Notes under the pieces: generated by a model
What the model saw: the letters and a program-made list of their open reading frames with translations, nothing else
Database searches by the model: none
What the model was told of the DNA's origin: nothing
Assembly: GCA_028023455.1 (NCBI GenBank)
Contig: JAQFVV010000281.1
Coordinates: 932,001-996,000 of the forward strand
Source of the DNA: Epiperipatus broadwayi
Lineage: Eukaryota > Onychophora > Udeonychophora > Euonychophora > Peripatidae
Length of the DNA: 64,000 nucleotides
Direction: 5' to 3'
Translations under genes and position numbers: made by a program
Part shown: in pieces, positions 35,561-47,795 of the stretch
How the letters are laid out: every line of letters begins with the position of its first letter
How positions within the stretch are numbered: position 1 is the first letter of the stretch

Positions 35561-35797
35561 CTATCTTACACCCTTTTCAATGTTGATTTTCCTACTATCA
35601 TTATGTAATCTAATTATTGCTGTTGCATTTTTATAAATATTATTCAAAATATGACAATATCCTGGATCTACACCTTGATGATCCAATGCTTTAATCACTG
35701 AAGAAATGTTTATTAAATCAAATGCCTTTTCATAGACTACAAATCCTAAGCATAATGGCAACTCATATTCATTTGTCCTTTCTATAATTTTTCTCAA
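35561..35797 (-). pseudogene. RTE copy 2, RT first palm motif
   Basis: 78 codons with LGFVVYEKAFDLI, where the catalytic aspartate of FVDYEKAFD is V (GTC for GAC), then LDHQGVDPGYCHILNNIY and KGVR at the end. The loss of the aspartate would inactivate the polymerase. Confidence 0.75.
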
Positions 35798-36415
35798 TGC
35801 CTGGATATGATCTACTGTACTAAAACCACTTTTAAATCCAGCTTGTTCTCTTGGTTGATGGAAATCCAGTGTTTTCTGTAGATGAGTTATAATTATCTTA
35901 GTAAAAATTTGTATAAAACTGATAAAAGACTGATAGGTCTGTAATTTCTAATATCTTTATCACCTTTTTTAAATATTAATATTAATACTGCATTCTTCCA
36001 ATCATCTGGTAAATTTTTATCATTTAGACATTTGGTATATAATTTTGCCAAAATTTTTTCTATTTCTTCACCTGCTTCTTTTAATATATCAATACAATTC
36101 CATCATTACCTGGAGCCTTCTCTTTCTTCATAAATTTAATTGCATGTCTCACTTCCTCATTCAAAATTCTGGGCAATTCAGAAGATATAATATGTATAGG
36201 AGGCACTTGTTCTTTATTACTATATAATTCTTGATATAAGTCTTCTACACATTTTATGATGTCATCTCTCTTTTTAGTAACAATGCCATCTTTTTTTTCT
36301 TATTGCAGATTTAAATTTCCTACTAATACCAAAATGTTGCTTTACACTCTTTAGACTTTTATTCTCTTCTACAGCTTTCCTTGCTAGTTCACAATTATAC
36401 TTTCTTATATCATTT

Positions 36416-36856
36416 TCAACTTAATCTTTTTAATGCATCATTGTTGTATATCCTCATATTCCTTCTTTTCTTCATAAATTCTCTAGTCTCAGTAGAAATT
36501 TTATTGGTCAATTGCTGCTTTTTTCTACCAGCTATCTTTGTTGCAGTTTTTAAAAGTGTATCGCATATTTTCCTATTAATGTCATTCAAATCTGAATCAT
36601 GTTCAAAATCTACCAATACTTGAAACCGATTTGTAAGTTCTAATTTAAATTCATTAGAATGTTTTGGAAGATTAGGAATATCAATTGTAAATATTGTTTT
36701 TCTTAATAATTTTTGTCTCTCTAGTTTTGCATTAACATGTATCTTACATCTTACTAATCGATGATCACTTCCTGTGTTAAATTTATTAAGAACATTACAA
36801 TCTTGAAATATGTATTTTCTGTTACTCAAAATATAATCCAATGTTTCCATGTCCAT
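36416..36856 (-). pseudogene. RTE copy 2, endonuclease C-terminal part
   Basis: Contains LDYILSNRKYIF and GSDHRLVRCK, the intact catalytic SDH motif, followed by the linker LLKTATKIAGRKKQQLTNKI. It is collinear with residues about 127-270 of the copy 1 endonuclease. Confidence 0.8.
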
Positions 36857-36978
36857 TTTTTTTCAACATTTTTTTCAAAAAAAGAATTTATAACATGAAG
36901 TTTTTCTTTTTCTGCAAACTCCACAAGTCTATGACCTCTCTCATTTCTATTACCATAACCAAAATTACCTACAGCATT

Positions 36979-37574
36979 TTAATATTTCATTTGTTTACCA
37001 ATTCTAGCATTAAAATCTCCCATAACAACTTTAAAATGTTGTTTAGTCTGATCAAAAGCCTTTTGTACATCCATATAAAAATCTTCTATAACTTCATCAC
37101 TATGAGAACTTGTTGGGACATAACCCTGAATTATCTGCATTTGGTATCTGCTATTAAGTTGTAAAACTAATTTTGCCACTCTGTCTGATACACCATCGAT
37201 CTCCACAATGTTATTCTTCCATTTATTATTTATATGAATCATACTCCACTTGTATTTTCAATATTTGTGTCTTTATAGTAGAGTATATGTCCACTTTTTA
37301 AATCAATTATTTCTTCACCTTTTCTTCTAACTTCACAAAGTCCAATAATGTCCCATTTAATATAACACAGTTCTTCTAACTCTTGCAATCTTCCTTCATT
37401 TGAAAGTGATCTGCAGTTGTAAGTACCTAAATAAAAAGTTGTCATCAAATGGCAGCCTGAGTCCACAATCAGGGGATTCTTAGCACCCTCTGCCTTCAGC
37501 CACCAAGTGCTACCTTGGTTGGTGACTTTACAGCCTCCTGGGAATAAGAGCCATGATTTATTTTTGTCTGTCAT
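36979..37574 (-). pseudogene. RTE copy 2, endonuclease N-terminal part
   Basis: Two overlapping frames. The upper one (37239-37574) has LGTYNCRSLSNEGRL, KWDIIGLCEVRRKGE and IDLKSGHILYYKD, the family's N, E and strand motifs with catalytic E present. The lower one (36979-37242) has IIQGYVPTSSHSDE and VVMGDFNARIG. The break is at about 37240. Confidence 0.8.
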
Positions 37575-37829
37575 GATTGTATATATTGAAAAAATATTCT
37601 TAAACTAAGAGGTAAAAAGCCAATAAACTCACCATACTGGCTAATGTATGTTGGTGAGCAGCCCATCCTGTTCATATAGTATATGAATAATCACATAGTA
37701 ATAACAGCTGCAATGACAAGACAAGAACAAATGGAGTGGACATTAGGAATTTGCCCTGCTCAGTTCCTTTAAGGCTTCCAAAAGGAATCAAAGGGTCTGC
37801 TTTCAGTTAATAGCAAACTCCTTTCTGCA

Positions 37830-37832
<3 letters not shown>

Positions 37833-37897
<65 letters not shown>
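37833..37897. repeat. (AT)n microsatellite between RTE copy 2 and copy B
   Basis: About 65 bp of alternating AT joining the LINE 5' end to the TTGTAACC terminus of copy B. Confidence 0.95.
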
Positions 37898-37901
<4 letters not shown>

Positions 37902-40900
37902 AACCTTCTCCTCTGATCATTAGACAATCAGGCCTACACATTTCTAAGTGCCATAATCCCAATTGCCTTTCTCACTAATCTAACTAGTCCAATTTACATG
38001 ATAAATCAAAGATGATTTCTTTAGTGGCTAAGCTCGCATGAAACTATAATCTGAGAGATCACGCAGTGGATTAATAATTTCTGGTCAAGCTAGCCTCAAA
38101 ATCCACAAACCAGCATAAAAACATAAAATTATAAAATAAACTTCGTATTTGTCAAACTAATAAATAAATAACGATTAGCTCGATGGAATGAATATGAAAT
38201 TAGAAGTATAAATTAAGCAATAAGCGAATGAGGATGTAAATGATTAAATGAATGATGAAAATAAGTAATAATTAAATAATAAAATAAAATGAGTCTGAGA
38301 ATGAAGACGTGTAAGAGTTAATGGATGATTAAGATGAGAATTGAATAAGAGCTAATGAATGATGAGTGAATTATGATAATGAATTTGGATGAAAGAAGAG
38401 AATAAAGAAAGAATGAAATGACAGATGAGAGAAATAATGATGATGAAAAATTATGCACAGAAATCTAAATTTCGGTATTAAATTAAATGATAATGGAACA
38501 ATTAATCAATTATGGACTTCAAGCTCACCAAAACCAGAATATCCACTATAAAGTCAAAATAAACTATATATGTTTCAGGTAAAGAAGCAACTAATATTTT
38601 AATATTTAATTGACTTTTACAAACTAGTGAATGTTCCTAAGTCCAATCCAACTATAATAAACAACTAAATTTAAAATCTATCATAAATTTTTGATTCTAC
38701 ACTACAAATTAATATAATTTATTTGTCTCAGGGTTCATATTACTTAAAGGGTGATATACAAGATACACTTGGGTCAGTGAGAGGGATTTTGCCACTACCC
38801 AAGCATACCACACACAAAATAGCTCTTAATACTGAATTGAATTACTAAACAATATTCAATAATTTCAAATAAATTCTATAAATTCCTTAACTATGCTAAA
38901 CTTTAAGCTTCAATAAGTAAGCATAATTTTCCAATAGCTAAATGCAACAGCTTTCCAACTTTCTCCATTAATTAGAAACAAGGTGACCAAGACCAGTGAA
39001 TGATAGATCTGTGGATTCAAATAAACTGATCAAACCAATATTAGGTTTTTTTAATCTTTTAGTATATCACTTCAAATATTTTTTAGGTTAGTATGCTTAA
39101 TTATTAAGTTAGGATGCCCTAGATATACTCATAAATTATAGGGCTTAACACAATTATTCTGATATACCTACATATAGTGACTTTTACAATATTGATTGAT
39201 GACAATTTCACCATAATCACAGGATCTATCGATAGCAATAACAATAATAATGTGTGGGTGTGTTGATTAGCAATAAGAATACTGAAGACTAAATAAAATT
39301 TTAACACAACAATATTTATTTACATTATATACAATTCTCTTTCAGACACATTACACAAAACAAGATAAATCCATTCCAAAATTAGGGATGGAAATTAATG
39401 ATGTGGTAAGTAATAACCAACTAATATGACAAACATTTTAGATATGTTTCTTTATTATTCTATCAGGTAGATTAAGATGGTTAAACTTATTTGAGCTATT
39501 TATCATTGAAATTGCAAACAAAATGTATTGATATCCTTTGGATATACGCAACTTTTAAATAAATAAAAAAACAACAACTCTAAATTACAATTTATTATAT
39601 CAAATTGTAGCTGTTTGAGTTATTAGAATATGATAAGGGAAATTATCACATTCCAATACAAGTATTAGTTTATTATAATTTACTATATAAAAATTTTATT
39701 GCATTGATGTGGGCAAATATCATCAGTTAAATGCACACATGATACCAAAAGCATTCACTAGGTGCACAACTTAACTATTTATTATTTAACTGATCTTAAT
39801 AATTCATCAATAAATACCTACTTGTTGAAAACCAATCCACATTGTCCATGTACACACCTTGCTCTTTTATGTAGAAGTTCTACAAACACTAGGTTTTGTT
39901 TGGTTGGTCTGTTTATAAACTGATGAAGATTACACAATATCAGAAAATACTATTTCAATTAGACAACACTATATCTATATCAGACTTTATCTTATCCTTG
40001 CTATTCGATTTAAAAAAAAATGCTACACTTTATCAGACACGGTGGAATATTAACTATATAACTTTTTGAGGGATCTAAATAAAGGGGGCTCTACAAAACA
40101 ACATGATAGTTGTATATCAAGAAATAACATAATAGTTATATAAGAATATGGCCAATTCTGATACCTTTTCATAGGTATAAAAGTGTGGGCAGTGCCTCTC
40201 CACTGGAAAACAGAATTCAGACCATGGGATCTGCCTCTTTTAGGTGTAACTATGCTCTAACCACTAACTTTTAATCAGCCCCAACAATATCATCCTCTCA
40301 TATTAATCATAATGGGGAATTCTCTATCATCCCATGTACAATATTAATTATTATTATATCTAAGGCTCTTATATGTAGCCCAAACTCATCCTAAAATCTA
40401 TCACAAATACTGATCAATACAATAGCAAGGTAGAACAGCATTAATAATCTAAGTGGAAACATAAGTATTCCATTGCACATTGCAGAAACTGTCAGTGTTT
40501 TATAAACAGACCACCAATATCAATAAAATAACCATTAATTATTTTAAAACAATAATTATATCTTTTATTATAGCAAGCCATGTATACGTAAACAAGGAGG
40601 TTTAAAGTACATTTTGTATTTAAAGTGGACATTTTGTTTATAAGCAAAATTAAGCAATAATAAAAAAAAGAAAATGCTTATTAAATTATTTTATATAATA
40701 GAACAATAGTATCATTATGTGCATATTTTTGACCAGTTTGGATCTATTTGTTCCCCTCCTCGATATAATGTTAACACCTGTTTTGGCTATTTTATATAAT
40801 AGAACAATAGTATCATTATGTGCATATTTTTGACCAGTTTGGATCTATTTGTTCCCCTCCTCGATATAATGTTAACACCTGTTTTGGCAGTGAAAGAGAT

Positions 40901-41880
40901 AAACATTTCTTTTTGGGACCAGATAAATAATATTTACCATTATGCTGTCCCTTCATTGGGAAAATAATATAAATATGGATAATAAATGTATATAACTTTA
41001 TACATAGCTACATCATTACTTAATATATTCTATACCCTGATATATATATAAAAACTAATACCTAAATAACACATGAAAGAAAAAAAAACGCATTACAATA
41101 TTATATATAGCAATTAACCAACCAAACAAACATTACATTGTTCTACCATTGGACTTTATCGAAGTTTGATTCGTTCTTATAAGTAAAACAACATGAAAAC
41201 GGATATGATAAGCAAACATTCCTGAGTAATATATATTGGTTATCCGGTTCAATATTAACATATTTAGACAAAATTTAAACACTTCTCCAATGGCAATAGA
41301 AATCCTTTATCGGTTTGTGTACTAATGTAAGCATACTGAAGCAATATTAAAACATTTTCGAGAATAAGTCATTTAAATAGGTTTAATTAATATATATTGA
41401 TTTGTATATTTTGTTTTTCTTCCTTTTTTTCATCTGCGCGACGATCTGTCATACTCTTAAATAATTTGGGTGATTTTAAAATCGTTTGAAATATTATCAC
41501 GTTGCAAGTTATTCACTAACTATAAAATAAATATTTATTTTCACTTCCCTTTTATTAGCAAATTATAATGTCTTAAGTTATACTGAGAAGAATCTATTTA
41601 ATTATAAATACGATCTTCTAAGCGAGGTTAATTAATATGTAACATATATTTTTCCAAACGTAGCACAATTATAATCAGTTTATTACGATCTTTGGAAATA
41701 AACTTTTAAATCATTTATGGATTTTGTTTACTTTGTTTTTTTCCGTCCACAGTAATTGTTACAATCTTAAATAATCTGGGTAATTTTAAACACTTAAAAT
41801 ATTTTACTTTATAAGTTGTATAATCAAGAAAAAAAAATCAATATTAAACTTAAATATAATAACATTAATTTTATACACGT
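37898..41880 (-). mobile_element. Long non-coding repeat, copy B
   Basis: Reverse-oriented relative of copies A and C. Its 3' terminus is TTGTAACCTTCTCC on the plus strand (GGAGAAGGTTACAA on its sense strand), at an (AT)n tract. 37898-39000 matches the last kilobase of copy A; 39000-41880 matches copy C closely in reverse (for example 41100-41300 against 44710-44950). Similarity fades above 41880, so the left part of the unit is missing. The short frame at 39119-39307, mirrored at 47477-47665 in C, carries no family signature and no start-codon conservation in A, so I treat it as chance. Confidence 0.65.
40687..40888. repeat. Perfect 101-bp tandem duplication inside copy B
   Basis: 40687-40787 (starting TATTTTATATAATAG, ending GTTTTGGC) is repeated without a difference at 40788-40888. 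Copies A and C have a single copy at the matching place, so the duplication arose after B separated from C, or in assembly. Confidence 0.95.
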
Positions 41881-42913
41881 ACAATGAAAATTAAGCTAAT
41901 AATAAAGATTTATTCTAGCCCATCAAACATTTAATATTTATGATTAAGACAAAATTATAATATTGGAAAGTATTGTGCATATGAATTTAATAATTTGATT
42001 CAAATATTGAAGTAATAACTAGTTGGTGTCTTATTTTTCCATGGTAACAGTTTCATTCACTTCTTAGTTCGCAAATCTTTCGTTCAAAAAAATTATGGGA
42101 TAACATTTCATTCAAATCTCTATTCATAAAGCTTTATGTAAAAGTTATGGCCATTAACTTACTGGTAAGTTGATATTTAAATAGGTCATTGATCCTCTGA
42201 CATCCAATTCAGTGAGTGGGTAGTCGGCAGTAGTTCTTTTTTAGTTTTACTTCTTCCAAATCTCCGATCAAATTTAGGTAGAGCCAGACAACAATCTAGG
42301 TGACTTTTCTCAAGAGAAAGGGTCGGCAATCACTCATGGTGAGCGATTTCAGTTCATATCTAAGTGAACACATTTTATTAATATTTTTTTTTGTATAAAA
42401 AAAAATATGAGGCACTTCAAATTGCTCAACACTCTCTGGAACAACAAGACAAAAGACCCCTTTCAAACCTGTCGGCTTTTTTTATATCCCCAGATTCTTT
42501 TTTGAAGTTCTGTGCATATTCCTTTTTACCTTTTGTTCTATTTTATAAACTTCTACATTATTTCTTATTTTTTATTACAAAGTCTCTTTTCTCGTTATGA
42601 ATTTCTGCCATTTTTAATTATTATCAGAAAGTTGTTTCTGATAGCAATCTTTTACCTTTGAAATTTCCTTTCACTATTTGAATCAAATATTCAGTATGCA
42701 CTTTCCAACATTGAATTTATTTTTGTTAACTTATATTTAAAAAAAAAGAAAAATTAAACTTTCACTGTCGTTTTTCTTAAAACAACATTATATTACAAAA
42801 AAAAAAAAAAATAAGGATCGGGTTCTCTCTTTTTTTATTTAAATGATACAGAATATTAAATTGTAATTTGTACCATATATATAAATAAATGGTACAATAT
42901 ATATATATATATA
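41881..42913. other. Unclassified spacer between copies B and C
   Basis: No gene or recognised repeat. 42180-42370 is less AT-rich. It ends in a short (AT)n tract (42896-42913) from which copy C starts. Together with B and C it forms the loop of a large inverted repeat. Confidence 0.4.
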
Positions 42914-45034
42914 TTGTAACCATATGTTTTGGCTCAAAGATAGTAAATTTTATCCAGTGGATAAATGTGTAAAATTTTAAAATTGTAATAAGTTATAAAT
43001 TATTGAAAAGTAGTGTGTAAATATTAATTATATATATATTAAAAGGCTTATTGGATTATTGATTTTCCAATTAAACCAAAAGCACTCATAAATATCTTAA
43101 AACTGATGATGATTTGGACTGCTGGTGCACTGGAAAGTCTGACAGAGTGGATACAAATCCCATAAACATTTTATCACATTGTTCTAGTGGTAGCTATTTC
43201 AAATGTTGTTTTAATAGTATTAAAATATTATTGGGAAGCATATAAAATATTTAACACTTTCTTTGTTGGGATTGTTAAACAATAATTAAAAATAAACAGT
43301 AAAATCAATTTATAAGTCTTCTAAATTTTTTATAAACAATCTTTAAATATACTATATTTTAATGTAAATTGAAATGCACAGTCTAGATGATTCTCACTAG
43401 AGGGATCAAACTTAATTTATTCACATTTTACAGTGATTGGCTAATTCAGAACCAATCCTGCCATATAATATAAAGTATATAATATAAAAGTTTGTAGTAG
43501 GAGGGGGACTACTCTAAGAAATGTAAATGGAACAAGACTACAGCTCCACTTCTGAAGTAAAAGAGAAAAAATAAGCTAGAAAATAATAAATTTTTTTAAA
43601 ATTAATTGGAACAAAATTTCATAAATATATGGATTTGAATACTATGGAGTAAAGTCAATAACCCTGTAAAATCTCTACATTACTTTTCATCAATCTTGGA
43701 TTCTTAACTTTGCCTACTGAAGGAAACACTGGAAGGACCACTATTTGAATAAGTATTTGCAGAAACGTATCATTTGGAACGGAAAATAATACCATAAAAC
43801 GTAAGCAATTATTTTTGTTGTCTTTATTTTGATCAATTATCAGAACTAATCATAACACAAAAGTTATTTAGATTGAAAAAAAAAGAGATTAAAGTACCAT
43901 TAATGCAGCATTAAGCAGAAAAATCTGTTTGTGTATAAATTAATATTTCAAGAAAATATTGTAAATCATTTTAAGAAAAGTTTCAAGAAATAATGAAGAA
44001 ATTAAAATTTCACTTTAAATCATATAAAATAATTAGTTTGAAAAGAAAAGTGCATAAAGTATTTCTTATTTCATTGGGGAAAGAAATCAACTGCTCTGAT
44101 ATTCCCGGGAAGCAGTCACGTATATATATATATATATATATTATTAATAATTGCTTACTATTAAATCAATTCTGCTTAACATTCTTAAATATGAAATAAA
44201 TTGCCAATAATAGTGAATAAAGAAATATTGATTTTTTTTCTTGATTATACAACATATAAAGTAATAATATTTTAAGCGTTTAAAATTACACAGGTTATTT
44301 AAGATTGTGACAATTACTGTGGACAGGAAAAACAAAGTAAACAAAATTCACAAATGATTTAAAAGTTTATTTTCAAAGATCGTAATAAAATGATTATAAA
44401 TGTGCTACATTTGGAAAAATATATGTTACATATTAATTAAAATCGCTTAGAAGATCATATTTATAATTAAATAGATTCTTCTCAGTATAACTTAAAACAT
44501 CTGATTTGCTGATAAAGGGGAAGTAAAATAAATATTTATTTATTTTATGATTAGTGAATAACTTGCAACATGATAATATTTCAAACGGTTTTAAAATCAC
44601 CCAGATTATTTAAGAGTATGACAGATCGTCATGCAGATAAAAAAAAAGATGAAAAACAAAAATAGACAAATCAGTAGATATTAATTAAACCTATTTTAAG
44701 TGACTTATTCTTGAAAACTTTTTAATATTGCTTCAGTATGCTTACATTAGTACACAAACCGATAAAGGATTTCTATTGTCATTGGAGAAATGTTTGAATT
44801 TTGTCTGAAGATGTTAATATTGAACCGGATAACCAATATATATATATATTACTCAGGAATGTTTGCTAATCATATCCGTTTTCATGTTGTTTTACTTATA
44901 AGAATGAATCAAACTTCGATAAAGTCCAATGGTAGAAAATGTAATGTTTGTTTAGTTTGTTAATTGCTATATATAATATTGTAATGCATTTTTTTTCTTT
45001 TATGTGTTATTCAGGTATTAGGTTTATATATATA

Positions 45035-45050
45035 TAGTATATTATATATC

Positions 45051-45098
<48 letters not shown>

Positions 45099-45108
45099 GA
45101 TATAGAAT
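45035..45108. repeat. AT tract inside an inverted ATATCCTGATAT pair
   Basis: ATATCCTGATATAT... and ...ATATATCAGGATAT flank a run of alternating AT, making a palindrome of about 70 bp. Copy B has only one CCCTGATATATAT at the equivalent place, so an inverted duplication with AT expansion occurred in C. Confidence 0.8.
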
Positions 45109-46479
45109 ATACTAAGTAATGATGTAGCTGTGTATAAAGTCATATATATTTATTATCCATATTTATATTATTTCCCGAATGAAGGGAAAGCATAATGTCA
45201 AATATTATTTGTCTGGGAAGAAAGAGAAATGTTTATCTCTTTCACTGCTAAAACAGATGTTAATATTATATTGAGGAGGGGAACAAATAGACCCAAACTG
45301 GTCAAAAATATACACATAATGATACCAAGGTTCTATTATATAAAATAATTTAATAAGTATTTTTTTATTATTGCTTCATTTGGCTTATGAATGGGAATGT
45401 CTACTTTAAATACAAAATGTAGTTTAATCCTCCTTGTTTACGTGTACATGGCTTGCTATAACAAAAGGTATAATTATTATTCTGAAACAATTAAAGGTTA
45501 TTTTACTGATATTGGTGGTCTTTTTATAAAACATTAACAGCCTCTGCAATGTGCAATGGAATATTTATGTTTCCACTTCGATTATTAGTGTTGTTTTACC
45601 ATGCTATTGTATTGATCAGAATTTGTGATAGATTTTAGGATGAGTTTGGGCTACATATAATAATAGCCTTAGATATAATAATAATTAATATTGTACATGG
45701 GATGATAGAGAATTCCCCATTGATGATTAATATGAGAGGATGATATTGTTGGGGCTGATTAAGAGTTTGTGCTTAGAGCATAGTTAAGCCTAAGAAAAAA
45801 AAGATAATCCCATGGTCTGAATTCTGTTTTCCAGTGAAGAGGCACTGCCCACACTTTTAATACTTATGAAAAAGTATCAGAATTGGCCATATTCTTATAC
45901 AACTATTATGTTGTTTCTTGATATACATCTGTCATGTTGTTTTGTAGAGTCTCCTTTATTTAGATCCCTCAAGAAGTTAGAGTTAGTTTTCCACCGTGTG
46001 TGGTGAAGATTAGTATTCATAATCCAATGGCAAGGATAAAATAAGTCAGCTTACAGGACACTAGTATATCCATAGTGTTGTTTAATTGGGATAGTGTCTT
46101 AATGATGATGTGTAATCTTCATCAGTTTATAAACAGATCAACCAAAACTTACTAGTATTTGTAGAACTTCTACATCAAAGAGCACAGTGTGTACATGGAC
46201 AATGCGGATTGGTTTTCAACAAGTAGCTATTTACTGATGAATTAGTAAGATCGGTCAATTAATAAACTGTTAAGTTGTAGACATAGTGAATGTTTTTGGT
46301 GTCATCTGTGCATTTAACTGGTGATGTTTGCCCCACATCAATGCAATGAATTTTTTTTATATAGTAAATTATTACTTGTATTGAAATGTGATAATTGCCC
46401 TTATCATATTCTAATAACTCAAACAGCTACAGTTTGATATAATACAGTGTAATTTAGAGTTGTTTTTTTTTATATTTAA

Positions 46480-47224
46480 CCTTTTAACCGCTAATTTTAT
46501 CATTGGTTGTATCAGATAAAAATCAAATCTTTTAATTGGCCAACTCACAAACTGAAGACAAAGCCTATTGTTAAAACATATTCGCCTATAATATTAAATT
46601 CAACTCAGATACATTTATAAAAAGTATATTATTAATTTTTCAGGTTATGAAGAGAACGGAAGTTCTTTCAAAAATAAATTGCTATTTATTTATTCTAAAA
46701 TATTCAATATCGGCAACATAAAAGTTATAATGTAAACAAAAAGATTGACTTTTACGTTATAGAAAAGTAAATATTTCTTTTTACTACATCTTCAATATTT
46801 TTACTTAAATCTTCAATATTTTTCGAAAATAATTTTGTTTTTTTATTATTCTCTCTGAAAATAATTTTAATTTCTCAAAATATTCTTTTATAATAATTAA
46901 ATCGTATTCGAAATGAAAATCTCAGCGTTTTTCTTTATTTTCTTTGATCAGGCAGTTTCTTTGTTCTTTCCAGCCAATCAGAATGTCTTTTTCGGCTGAG
47001 AGCATGCTAAGAACCAATCACAAATAATGTTCCTTCTTTGTTTAGGTTTAAATGCGTTTTTTTCCTATTTTTTACTTGTAAAATAAATCGGAAGATGTCA
47101 CCATCGTACAGAACTTTTAAAAACGAATTCAATACGTGTTTAACGAATATTTTCGTATAAAAACTGGCTGAGTTAGAGTGATGTCAGATGTCGACGAGGA
47201 GCCTCGTAAGAGGCGGGCAAAGAG
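46480..47224. mobile_element. 745-bp TTAA-flanked insertion, piggyBac-like MITE
   Basis: It interrupts copy C between TTAA at 46476-46479 and TTAA at 47225-47228. Copy B preserves the empty site (sense ATTTATTTAAAAGTTG, about 39545-39570) with a single TTAA, so the insertion and its 4-bp target duplication are shown directly. The ends, CCTTTTAACCGC and the reverse complement of GCGGGCAAAGAG, form imperfect inverted repeats (8 of 12). Target TTAA with CCCTTT-like ends is typical of piggyBac elements. No transposase is visible, so it is non-autonomous. Confidence 0.75.
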
Positions 47225-47795
47225 TTAAAAGTTGTGTATATCCAAAGGATATTAATATATTTTGTTTGCAATTTTAATGCTAAGATAGCTCAAATAAGTT
47301 TAACTGTCTTAGTCTACCTGATAAAATAATAAAGAAACATATCCAAAACGTTTGTCATATTAGTTGGTCATTACTTACCACATCATTAATTTCCATCCCT
47401 AATTTCGGAATGGATTTATCTTGTTTCATGAAATGTATCTGAAAGAGACTTGTACATAATGTAAATAAATATTGTTGTGCTAAACATTTATTTAGTTGTC
47501 AGTATTCTTATTGCTAATCAACACACCCACACATTATTATTGTTATTGCTATCGACAGATCCTGTGATTATAGGGAAATTGTCATCAATCAATATTGTAA
47601 AAGTCACTATATGTAGGTATATCAGATTAATTGTGTTAAGACCTATAATTTATGAGTATATCTAGGGTATCCTAACTTAATAATTAAACATACTAACCTA
47701 AAGAATATTAGTTTAAGTGATATACTAAAAGATTAAAAACTTAATATTGGTTTGATCAGTTCATCTGAATCCACAGATCTATCACAATACCTAAT

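Larger units (their letters stand above)
34681..37832 (-). mobile_element. RTE-type LINE, copy 2, near full length but inactive
   Basis: Same family, orientation and extent as copy 1, from the 3' end at 34681 (TGATGAT repeats) to a 5' end abutting (AT)n at 37833. The 5' region includes a segment (about 37790-37830) not seen in copy 1. The coding sequence is interrupted by frameshifts, but some motifs lost in copy 1 are kept here (SDH, LDYIL). Both ends lie directly in AT repeats. Confidence 0.85.
42914..47795 (+). mobile_element. Long non-coding repeat, copy C
   Basis: Starts TTGTAACCATATG at an (AT)n tract, exactly like copy A, and follows A in order; 44190-47795 is a close reverse match to 39000-41880 of B. 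It stops at CCACAGATCTATCACA (near 47795), so the last kilobase present in A and B is missing. It contains a TTAA-flanked insertion (46480-47224) and expanded AT palindromes near 44119-44140 and 45055-45093. No conserved reading frame. Confidence 0.65.

Noticed and set aside
39119-47665. Similar 62-codon frames in copies B (39119-39307) and C (47477-47665)
   Set aside because: The similarity is that of the DNA repeat. Copy A at 27150-27300 does not keep the frame or the start, so it is not a conserved protein.
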